13,698 nucleotides of DNA, taken from NCBI GenBank assembly GCA_002714465.1, contig PAXL01000037.1:142497-156194 (forward strand). Reading direction: 5' to 3'. This DNA is from Gemmatimonadota bacterium. GTDB taxonomy: Bacteria > Latescibacterota > UBA2968. Of the stretch, positions 1 to 6,958 are shown in pieces. A program made the translations under genes and the position numbers. Under the pieces are notes generated by a model. The model saw only the letters and a list, made by a program, of their open reading frames with translations, had not been told where the DNA came from and ran no database searches. Each line of letters begins with the position of its first letter. Position 1 is the first letter of the stretch.

Positions 1-48
1 TATACCTGGGTTATTCTGATTACGGAAGCAGTCTGTGCCTAGGTTGAC

Positions 49-54
49 GGGAGA
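49..54 (+). promoter_or_regulatory. Ribosome binding site for the SUMF1-like gene
   Basis: GGGAGA lies 5 nt upstream of the GTG at 60 and decides the start of this gene, since no ATG is well placed. Any promoter lies before the window. Confidence 0.6.
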
Positions 55-59
55 ATTCT

Positions 60-854
60 GTGAAAGACAGACGTGTCCTTTGCAATTTATTTTGGCTGAT
101 GTATGTGGTGTCGTGTGATAACGTTCCACCCTTTACATCTGAAATCGAAGAGGAGTTTGTCACGACACCTGTCGGGACCAAACACGCGCTGGTTAAGGTG
201 CCCCAAGGTGTCTTTACGATGGGCGCAGAGGGTGAGCGTAGTGACGAGAGTCCTCAACACCAAGTACATTTGGACGGGTTCTACATCGACAAATTTGAAG
301 TCACAAATGAAAAATATCTTGCATTTGCCAAAGCTACAGGTGCTGATCAACCCGTTTTTATTGTGAGCGATTTGTTCAACCAGTCTTCCCAACCCGTTGT
401 TGGAGTTGTCTGGGAGGAGGCGAACAACTACTGTGCGTGGGCGGGCTTGAGACTTCCATCAGAAGCGGAATGGGAGAAGGCCGCGCGTGGGAATAATGGA
501 CAGATTTTCCCGTGGGGAGATAATCCACCGTCACAATCTTTAGCGAGGTATAGATCCGACGATGGTCCAATACAGGTCGGGAGTTTCCCGAATGGTGCTA
601 GTCCCTACGGGGCGCTAGACATGACAGGGAACGTGTGGGAGTATGTGCGGGATCACTACGTTGAGGGTTTTTACCACTCTGGCCCAGTACGAAATCCTGT
701 TGCGATCGTTAGTAACGGCGAACCCGACCACACGATCCGTGGTGGTGGATGGGGTTCATCGCCAGAGGAACTGCGCGCATCCAGGCGTGGGAGGGTGTTC
801 CTGATCGATGCAGATTTGCCAGACGCACAAGTGGGATTCAGGTGCGCAAGGTGA
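60..854 (+). CDS. SUMF1/FGE-domain lipoprotein, probably non-catalytic
   Basis: This 264-residue protein carries one formylglycine-generating-enzyme/SUMF1-type domain. Visible family landmarks are VPQGVFTMG near residue 47, FYIDKFEVTNEKY near 75, LRLPSEAEWEKAARG near 130, PWGDNPP, GALDMTGNVWEY near 182, RGGGWGSS near 228 and the terminal VGFRCAR. The N-terminus is basic, then hydrophobic, and ends in VVSC with Cys19, consistent with a lipoprotein signal; Asp follows the Cys, which in E. coli favours inner-membrane retention. True FGEs have a catalytic Cys pair just after the RGG motif; here that stretch reads RGGGWGSSPEELRASRRG with no Cys, so sulfatase activation is unlikely and no sulfatase gene is in the window. 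A structural or binding role, as in GldJ/GldK-type lipoproteins, is inferred. The GTG start is supported by GGGAGA at 49-54 with a 5-nt spacer. Its TGA overlaps the next gene's GTG, so the two are probably translationally coupled. Confidence 0.88.
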   Translation: MKDRRVLCNLFWLMYVVSCDNVPPFTSEIEEEFVTTPVGTKHALVKVPQGVFTMGAEGERSDESPQHQVHLDGFYIDKFEVTNEKYLAFAKATGADQPVFIVSDLFNQSSQPVVGVVWEEANNYCAWAGLRLPSEAEWEKAARGNNGQIFPWGDNPPSQSLARYRSDDGPIQVGSFPNGASPYGALDMTGNVWEYVRDHYVEGFYHSGPVRNPVAIVSNGEPDHTIRGGGWGSSPEELRASRRGRVFLIDADLPDAQVGFRCAR

Positions 855-2590
855 GCCACGCCCAATCAGCAACCCCGGGTGTGGGAGGGGCGGCTGTCTA
901 TTTCTATTCACTACTGGCTATTTCGCTACTTATTCCGTTTTACAGCCAGGCCCAAGACATCCACTTCGTAGAGCAGGCCCAGAAACGAGGCATCGATTTC
1001 ACTCACGAGAACGGCGCAACTGGTAAGAAGTATACGGTAGAAACATTTTGCGGCGGATGCGGGATCTTCGATTATGATGGCGACGGGGATCTCGATGTGT
1101 ATCTCGTCAACGGGGCCGCGTTGCCCGGCTTCGAGTCCGATACGATGCCAACGAACCGACTATACCGAAACGACGGAGCCGAGTCGGGATGGACTTTTAC
1201 GGACGTGACTGACGAGGCTGGCGTCGGGGATACGGGATACGGGTTCGGCTGCGCCGTTGGCGATTATGACAATGATGGTAACCTTGACCTATATGTGACG
1301 AATTTTGGTGCGAATGTACTGTATCGGAACAACGGAGACGGTACGTTTACCGATGTTACATCGACCGTGGCTGTTGGGGATGATCGTCTCAATACATCCG
1401 CCGTGTTCGTGGACAAGGACCAGGATGGCGATCTGGATCTGTATGTCTGCGCCTACACGAACTACGATCTGAACGACGGACAGGTCTGCACGCAGTCCGA
1501 CGGGTCATTGATCTACTGCGGTCCTGAGAATTACTACGGTTCGCCTGATAAGCTCTATCGGAATAACGGAGACGGGACGTTCACGGATGTGACGACAGAA
1601 ACCGGAGTCTATTCCGAAGAAGGAAAGGGTTTGGGTGTAATCGCAACCGATCACGACGGTGATGGCGATGCTGATATTTTTGTGGCGAACGATCTAGTGG
1701 AGAATTTTCTCTTCGAGAATCAGGGCGACGGTCGTTTCGAGGAGATTGCTCTTCTTTCCGGGACCGCATACAACGAGACCGGTCGGCCTGAAGCCGGCAT
1801 GGGGGTCGATTTCGCAGATGTTGATGACGATGGTCTGCAGGATATTCTGATCGGGCATTTCGACAAGGAGACATCGACCCTCTATAAGAACGACGGGGAT
1901 GGCCTCTTTACCGATGTGACCCCAACCTCTGGTCTTGGCCCCATTACGTGGTCCTACGTGACGTTCGGTCTGCTGTTTCTGGATGTGGATAATGACGGCG
2001 ACGCCGATGCTACCGCCGCAAATGGGCACGTGATTGATAATATTGAGCGTGTTTCGGAAACTCAGACGTACAAACAGCGGAATCAGCTTTATCGGAACAG
2101 GGGGAATGGCACCTTCGAGGAGGTGACAGAGGAAGCCGGCCCGGGGTTTGAGCGCGCTTTGGCGAGCCGCGGTCTAGCGGCGGGAGATATCGATCGCGAC
2201 GGGGACCTGGATATTCTAATTCTTAACGTACTCGAAAAGCCGGACCTGTTGATCAATGAGACGGAAACCTCAAACCACTGGATCGTCGTGCGGGCAGTGG
2301 GTGCTGCAAGGGGCCTATCTAAGTCGGGTAATCCGAATGTCTCGAATCGCGATGGCGTGGGCGCACGCATTCAGATCAAGGCTGGAGGTCGGTCACAGGT
2401 CAGGGATGTTCGATCCTCGGCAAGCTATATGTCAGCGAACCCAAGAGAGATCCATTTTGGCCTGGGCAGCCAAAACCGCGTCGACGAGATTCTGATCACT
2501 TGGCCGTCGGGAAAGCAAGATCGTCTGATCGACATCGCGGCGGATCAGGTTGTTGTCGTTCACGAAGGAGAATCCGGAGTAGGGCGTTGA
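851..2590 (+). CDS. CRTAC1-type FG-GAP/VCBS propeller with ASPIC/UnbV domain (paralogue 1)
   Basis: The product is a secreted protein of about 579 residues with seven calcium-loop repeats of the DxDxDGxxD type, at about residues 74, 138, 188, 267, 323, 378 and 446, as expected of a seven-bladed FG-GAP/VCBS propeller. Several are followed by the LYRNNGDGTFTDVT-like blade element. The C-terminus (about 495-575) is a clear ASPIC/UnbV domain with NRDGVGARI, HFGLG and ITWPSG. A signal peptide is visible (hydrophobic YFYSLLAISLLIPFY, likely cut after SQA). The frame is open back to an ATG at 749, but GTG 851 is preferred: it forms a GTGA overlap with the upstream TGA and puts the signal peptide near the N-terminus. 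Compared with paralogue 2 (5275-6957), the MGGGV stretch before the first calcium loop is replaced by CGGC (residues 67-70). Family members are usually partner or matrix proteins; the role here is unknown. Confidence 0.9.
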   Translation: MSHAQSATPGVGGAAVYFYSLLAISLLIPFYSQAQDIHFVEQAQKRGIDFTHENGATGKKYTVETFCGGCGIFDYDGDGDLDVYLVNGAALPGFESDTMPTNRLYRNDGAESGWTFTDVTDEAGVGDTGYGFGCAVGDYDNDGNLDLYVTNFGANVLYRNNGDGTFTDVTSTVAVGDDRLNTSAVFVDKDQDGDLDLYVCAYTNYDLNDGQVCTQSDGSLIYCGPENYYGSPDKLYRNNGDGTFTDVTTETGVYSEEGKGLGVIATDHDGDGDADIFVANDLVENFLFENQGDGRFEEIALLSGTAYNETGRPEAGMGVDFADVDDDGLQDILIGHFDKETSTLYKNDGDGLFTDVTPTSGLGPITWSYVTFGLLFLDVDNDGDADATAANGHVIDNIERVSETQTYKQRNQLYRNRGNGTFEEVTEEAGPGFERALASRGLAAGDIDRDGDLDILILNVLEKPDLLINETETSNHWIVVRAVGAARGLSKSGNPNVSNRDGVGARIQIKAGGRSQVRDVRSSASYMSANPREIHFGLGSQNRVDEILITWPSGKQDRLIDIAADQVVVVHEGESGVGR

Positions 2591-2631
2591 TGCCCATGGG
2601 TTGCTTCGGTCAACAAAAGGGTACAAGATAG
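2590..2631 (+). other. 13-codon mini-ORF bridging two genes (possible coupling device)
   Basis: An ATG overlaps the TGA of the propeller gene (TGATG, 2588-2592). It opens a 13-codon frame, MPMGCFGQQKGTR, whose TAG overlaps the GTG start of the cytochrome gene (TAGTG, 2629-2633). GGAG at 2575-2578 and AGGG at 2581-2584 could serve as its ribosome site. The geometry suits relay re-initiation between the two genes. Expression is not shown and chance is possible in a 40-bp gap. Confidence 0.35.
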
Positions 2632-5186
2632 TGTTAATAAAGTCCTTGCTCTCAGAATTTGTCCGGATGTTTCTGCTGCTTGCCATCGCTGCCGGGTGTG
2701 CGGAGCCGTTCGACAAATCTGCAGCCATCCGTAAAGCCGAGAGAGCAACACAGGCAAAGAAGTTCGAAAAGGCGATCGCGCTTCTGAACGAGGTGATTGA
2801 GCACGACTCGCTGGATGTCGAAGCCCGCTTCAGGCTCGATCTTGCACTCGCGCTCGATAACCAGCCTCTGCAGGCACGACTCGAGCTTCGCCAAGTGATC
2901 GATCTCGATTCGACACGCGCCGACGCCCTCGAACACCTCGGGATGCTCGCATTCGGTGCCGAGGATCGACCGGAAGCGATCGAGATGCTCGAATGGGCAG
3001 TTAGGATGGGAGCACAGAAGATCCATCTGTATGACACGCTCTCGTATCTCCACTTCCAGCAAGGGACGATCGAGGAAGGGAAGAAGTGGATTCGCCGGGC
3101 CATCCAGGCCAACCCCCGCGATCCGCGGTTTCGCGTAAAGCTTGCGACACTCGATCATTTTATTGGTTCGTTCGAGGATGCGAAGCGGACCCTAGAGCAG
3201 CTGGTCGCTGCCTACCCGCAATATTGGGACGCCAAGTTGCTTCTGGGCCAGGTCTACCGGCAGCTTGGTGAGAACGACAAAGCGTTGGAGATGCTGAACG
3301 AGGCCCTCGCCAACACCCAAGGTCATGAGGATCACCTGCAGGAACTCGGGATGGCCAAGCTGAAGACGGGAGATACCGACGGTGCTATAGAGGCATTCGA
3401 AAAAGTGATCCTTCGGAATCCGGAGACCAGCGAGGCGCATTATGGAATCGGCCAGGCCTACATGAAGGCTGGTGAACGGGAGAAGGCGAAGAACGCGCTT
3501 GAAATTTTCCGCGAGATGCAGCAAAACGACAAGTCGCTCAAGAATAAGCAGGCAAAGTTTATCTCGAACTGGCAGGATGGTTTGGTCAAAGAGAGGGAGG
3601 AGGACTTCGAGGCAGCCGTCGCTTCGTTCGAGGAAGCCTTGGACCACAAGACGGGAGACGTGGGGACGCATCTACTGATCTGGCTGGCGCATCGCAACCA
3701 GGGACAGTCTACCGAAGCTTCACGCGCGTATCGAACGCTCCAGAGGCTTATACGAGTCCAGGGGAGAGAGTTCAAGGAGATCTCGTTCACGCTCTCCGGC
3801 CGTCTTGCGCAGAAGGGTTTCGACGACAAGGCCGCTGAGGTTCTGCACGAGCTTCTGAAACGACATCCCAAGCACGAGGCGGGACGGTATCGGCTGATCC
3901 AGGTTTACAACCGCCTGGGTCTAAATGCAGAGCGCGACGCACAGTTCGCGATTTTCAGGTCCGGCGACTTTCCTGCCCCGGGTCCCCTAGAGGACGATTC
4001 CCTGTTCGAGGCCCAGTCCGGAGCGACCTCCTTCGAGGCCGGTTACATCGGTGCCGAAGCCTGTGCGGAATGCCACAAGGATCGGTATGAGACCTTCAGG
4101 GAAACGGCACACCATCTTACGTCAGCCAAGGCTTCGAGTGGCTCGATCCTCGGAAGCTTTGAGCCCGGTAAGAATCAGGTGGTCACGAGCAACGAGAGCC
4201 TCACGTTCGAGATGACTCAGGAGGGGGATACCTACTACCAGACGGCCTACATTACGAACGAAGACGGGGTTGAGGGGGCACAGAAGGAGCGGTTTGATTT
4301 CAGCTTGGGATCGGGAAAGCTCGGTCAGACATACGTCTACTGGGACAGCAATCGGTTGCATCAACTTCCAATCTCGTATTTGTCGGCTACGGACAAGTGG
4401 ATTAACAGCCCGGGATACGAGGACGGCAAAGCAAACTTCAGCCGTCCGATTGCACCGAGATGTCTTGAGTGTCACGCCACATACTTCGAAGTGGATGCCT
4501 ACACCACGAACGTTTACAAGAGGGACGAGCATATCTTGGGAATCTCGTGTGAGCGCTGCCACGGTCCCGGGTCGAAGCACTACGAAAACCAGAAATATGG
4601 ATCGGAGGAGGAGACTGAGGGCTCACCGTACATCTTGGTCCCGTCCGAGCTGTCTTCCGAGCTGTCGATCGAGATCTGCGCGCAGTGCCACTCCGGATCG
4701 AGTGTGGAGGCGATGGGGAAGCCTTTTAGCCACCGTCCTGGCAGAGATCTAGCGAAGAGCTACAAGCTGACAGACTTTGAACGATATGGTTCGACACATC
4801 GCTCTCATAGCAATCTCGGTGTGCACTCGGCGAACCAGATCGCCCGGCTCACCGAGTCGGAGTGTTTCCGGAAGAGCGAGGAAATGACCTGCGTCGACTG
4901 TCATAACCCACACGTGAAGGAGAGGGGTCAGTTGAAGGTGTTCTCGGAACGTTGCATGAAGTGTCACGAGAATGTCGAGGTCTGCGGTATGTCAGACCAT
5001 ATTGGAAGCGAAATCGTGGACAACTGTATCGACTGTCACGTGCCGCAGAAGCACGACTTGAACATGGGGTTCGATACCGCACAGGGATTCCAGTTCCAAG
5101 AGATGCGCGACCACAACATCGGCATTTACCACGAAGTGTCCGCCCGCGTGGCCGAGCGAATGGGCAAACCGCTGAACGCACAGTAG
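2631..5186 (+). CDS. TPR + heptaheme c-type cytochrome lipoprotein
   Basis: From GTG 2631 the product is 851 residues. It begins with a lipoprotein signal (FLLLAIAAGC, Cys23), followed by a long array of TPR helices (about residues 30-450, e.g. EAHYGIGQAYMKAGEREKAKNAL). The C-terminal part is a cytochrome c554/multiheme-type region with seven CxxCH motifs: CAECH 478, CLECH 611, CERCH 640, CAQCH 683, CVDCH 754, CMKCH 775 and CIDCH 799. Seven hemes should be attached in the periplasm. The frame opens at TTG 2601, but GTG 2631 has AAAGGG nine bases upstream and gives a normal signal peptide. TPR-cytochrome fusions of this kind occur in several environmental phyla; a scaffold and electron-transfer role is inferred, and the substrate is unknown. 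The gene sits between two CRTAC1-type propellers, suggesting a joint complex. A catalytic Lys-ligated heme motif (CxxCK, as in NrfA) is not present. Confidence 0.9.
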   Translation: MLIKSLLSEFVRMFLLLAIAAGCAEPFDKSAAIRKAERATQAKKFEKAIALLNEVIEHDSLDVEARFRLDLALALDNQPLQARLELRQVIDLDSTRADALEHLGMLAFGAEDRPEAIEMLEWAVRMGAQKIHLYDTLSYLHFQQGTIEEGKKWIRRAIQANPRDPRFRVKLATLDHFIGSFEDAKRTLEQLVAAYPQYWDAKLLLGQVYRQLGENDKALEMLNEALANTQGHEDHLQELGMAKLKTGDTDGAIEAFEKVILRNPETSEAHYGIGQAYMKAGEREKAKNALEIFREMQQNDKSLKNKQAKFISNWQDGLVKEREEDFEAAVASFEEALDHKTGDVGTHLLIWLAHRNQGQSTEASRAYRTLQRLIRVQGREFKEISFTLSGRLAQKGFDDKAAEVLHELLKRHPKHEAGRYRLIQVYNRLGLNAERDAQFAIFRSGDFPAPGPLEDDSLFEAQSGATSFEAGYIGAEACAECHKDRYETFRETAHHLTSAKASSGSILGSFEPGKNQVVTSNESLTFEMTQEGDTYYQTAYITNEDGVEGAQKERFDFSLGSGKLGQTYVYWDSNRLHQLPISYLSATDKWINSPGYEDGKANFSRPIAPRCLECHATYFEVDAYTTNVYKRDEHILGISCERCHGPGSKHYENQKYGSEEETEGSPYILVPSELSSELSIEICAQCHSGSSVEAMGKPFSHRPGRDLAKSYKLTDFERYGSTHRSHSNLGVHSANQIARLTESECFRKSEEMTCVDCHNPHVKERGQLKVFSERCMKCHENVEVCGMSDHIGSEIVDNCIDCHVPQKHDLNMGFDTAQGFQFQEMRDHNIGIYHEVSARVAERMGKPLNAQ

Positions 5187-5189
5187 TCT

Positions 5190-5218
5190 CTGAAACTTGG
5201 CAGCTGTCTTGTTACAAT
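5190..5218 (+). promoter_or_regulatory. Possible promoter for the second propeller gene
   Basis: CTGAAA at 5190-5195 and TACAAT at 5213-5218 are separated by 17 bp, matching the sigma-70 consensus at 4/6 and 5/6 positions. It would start transcription in the 88-bp gap before the second propeller gene. An inverted repeat overlaps the -10 element. Confidence 0.35.
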
Positions 5219-5233
5219 GTCGAAGCACATTGT
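5214..5233 (+). repeat. Inverted repeat ACAATG-N8-CATTGT
   Basis: Two perfect 6-bp arms (5214-5219 and 5228-5233) flank an 8-base centre. The left arm overlaps the possible -10 box TACAAT, so the site could be a repressor operator; as RNA it would be only a weak hairpin with no T-run, so it is not a convincing terminator. Confidence 0.4.
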
Positions 5234-5251
5234 TCGAAGGCGGGGAACACT

Positions 5252-5267
5252 TGTAAAGAAATTTACA
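5252..5267 (+). promoter_or_regulatory. Hairpin TGTAAA-GAAA-TTTACA at the ribosome-binding position
   Basis: Two perfect 6-bp arms close a GAAA loop, a GNRA-type tetraloop, ending 7 nt before the ATG at 5275. The only purine-rich stretch that could act as a Shine-Dalgarno site (AAAGAAA) lies inside it. It may limit translation initiation; the stem is AT-rich and therefore weak. Confidence 0.4.
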
Positions 5268-5274
5268 CACGTCT

Positions 5275-6957
5275 ATGCAAAAACCTCTCTTGCCAACCAC
5301 CCGACTCATCCTGCTCGGTTTCCTCTGCTGTCCGCTCGAAACTGTCGGCGAGGAATTCCACTTCATCGAAGTGGCTTCTGAAAGAGGCATCTCGTTTACG
5401 CAGACGAACGGTGCGAGCGGAAAGAAGTACTCTGTTGAGACGATGGGAGGTGGAGTCGGTCTGTTCGACTTCGACGGAGACGGGGATCTCGATGCTTATC
5501 TCGTGAACGGTGCGGTCCTGCCGGGATTCGAAACGGATCTTATCTCTATCAACAAGTTGTTTAGGAACGATGGCGCCGAATCTGGGTGGTCGTTCACCGA
5601 TGTGACCGAATTCGCAGGTGTCGGGGATCCCGGCTACGGGATGGGATGTGCCGTCGGTGACTATGACAACGACGGTGATCTGGATCTGTATGTCACAAAC
5701 TTCGGTCCCAACGTGCTGTATAGGAACAATGGAGATGGGTCATTTTCGGACGTGACTCATGAGACTGGAACAGGTGACTCCCAATGGAGCTCGTCGGCCG
5801 GGTTTCTGGACTACGACGCGGACGGTGATCTAGACCTGTATTCAGTGAGTTACGTGCAATTCACTCTCGAGACCAACAAGCTCTGTCCCGGGACTGACGG
5901 AAAGCCAGGCTACTGCTCTCCCGATGTCTACGAGGGAGCACACGACGTTCTGTATCGGAACGACGGGGACGGGTCATTCACAGATGTTTCTGAGGCGTCA
6001 GGTGTGCATCGGGAAGGTCGCGGCATGGGGATCGTCGCGTCGGACTTCGATCGAGATGGAGACCTCGATATCTATGTCGCCAACGACGAGATGGAGAATT
6101 TTCTATATGACAACCAGGGAGATGGCCGATTCGACGAGATTGGGCTCCTGTCGGGGGCGGCGTACAATGAGGGTGGTGAGGCCGAAGCAGGAATGGGGGT
6201 GGACTTTGCGGACATTGACGGAGACGGGCTTTACGACTTGCTGATCGGTCACTACGACGACGAAACTTCGACGCTCTACAGGAATCTCGGCGCCCTTATG
6301 TTCTCTGATGAAACGACGACCACGGGGATCGGCCCACCTTCACGACTTCGCGTGACCTTCGGGCTTGTTTTCGCGGATCTAGACAACGATGCCGACTCAG
6401 ACGCCCTAGTCGTAAACGGTCATGTTCTCGACAACGTCGAAGAGGGATCGGATGTGGCAACCTATAAGCAGCCAAATCAGATTATGGAAAATCGAAGCGG
6501 GCGCTTCATCGACGCATCCGGTGGTGCAGGTAGCGGTCTGGCCGTGATTAAGGCGAGTCGGGGCCTCGCAGCGGGGGACATTGACAACGACGGGGATATC
6601 GACTTCCTGGTCGGAAATGTGATGGACTCCGCGGACCTGTTGATTAACGAGACAAACGCCGGGAACTGGCTGACTCTCGAGTTCGCGGGTGGAGCGGGTC
6701 GGGTCGGTGAGGGGAGATGGACGAACCGGGACGGTGTGGGTACTAGAGTCACGGTGATTGCCGGGGGACAGGCACAGGTGAAGGATGTGAGGAGCGCGGC
6801 AAGCTACCAGTCCGCGAACGACCTCAGGGTACACTTCGGGCTGGGCGATGCGACGGCGTGCGATGTCGAGGTGGTGTGGCCGTCGGGTAGAATGAGTAGA
6901 ATGTCGGGTGTCCAAACCAACCAGCAGGTTCTGATCGACGAGCTGCAGGCGAAGTAG
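5275..6957 (+). CDS. CRTAC1-type FG-GAP/VCBS propeller with ASPIC/UnbV domain (paralogue 2)
   Basis: This 560-residue exported protein is collinear with the one at 851-2590 from the HF(I/V)E start of the mature part to the WPSG motif. It has seven calcium loops, beginning with DFDGDGDLD at residue 65 and including DYDNDGDLD, DYDADGDLD, DFDRDGDLD, DIDGDGLYD, DLDNDADSD (degenerate: Ala replaces Gly) and DIDNDGDID. The ASPIC/UnbV region follows, with NRDGVGTRV, HFGLG and VVWPSG. The N-terminal hydrophobic stretch (about residues 9-22) is a signal peptide, probably cleaved near the TVGEE region. It keeps MGGGV where paralogue 1 has CGGC, and keeps the conserved Cys pair (LCPG...YCSP) seen in both. 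The start is the ATG at 5275; there is no strong Shine-Dalgarno site, and a small hairpin covers that position. The gene may be cotranscribed with the cytochrome gene upstream or use its own promoter. Confidence 0.9.
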   Translation: MQKPLLPTTRLILLGFLCCPLETVGEEFHFIEVASERGISFTQTNGASGKKYSVETMGGGVGLFDFDGDGDLDAYLVNGAVLPGFETDLISINKLFRNDGAESGWSFTDVTEFAGVGDPGYGMGCAVGDYDNDGDLDLYVTNFGPNVLYRNNGDGSFSDVTHETGTGDSQWSSSAGFLDYDADGDLDLYSVSYVQFTLETNKLCPGTDGKPGYCSPDVYEGAHDVLYRNDGDGSFTDVSEASGVHREGRGMGIVASDFDRDGDLDIYVANDEMENFLYDNQGDGRFDEIGLLSGAAYNEGGEAEAGMGVDFADIDGDGLYDLLIGHYDDETSTLYRNLGALMFSDETTTTGIGPPSRLRVTFGLVFADLDNDADSDALVVNGHVLDNVEEGSDVATYKQPNQIMENRSGRFIDASGGAGSGLAVIKASRGLAAGDIDNDGDIDFLVGNVMDSADLLINETNAGNWLTLEFAGGAGRVGEGRWTNRDGVGTRVTVIAGGQAQVKDVRSAASYQSANDLRVHFGLGDATACDVEVVWPSGRMSRMSGVQTNQQVLIDELQAK

Positions 6958-6958
6958 A

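Noticed and set aside
44..49. TTGACG as a -35 box for the first gene
   Set aside because: Only about 10 bases separate it from the start codon, with no room for a -10.
749..850. ATG 749 as start of propeller paralogue 1
   Set aside because: It would overlap the SUMF1-like gene by over 100 bp and bury the signal peptide about 50 residues in; GTG 851 gives a 4-bp overlap and a normal signal peptide.
2601..2630. TTG 2601 as start of the heptaheme gene
   Set aside because: It lacks a properly spaced ribosome site and lengthens the lipoprotein signal; GTG 2631 has AAAGGG at good distance and overlaps the mini-ORF stop.
4438..4967. Open frames on the minus strand and other plus frames inside the heptaheme gene
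   Set aside because: Arg/Ser/Pro-rich translations without recognisable domains; shadows of the cytochrome reading frame.
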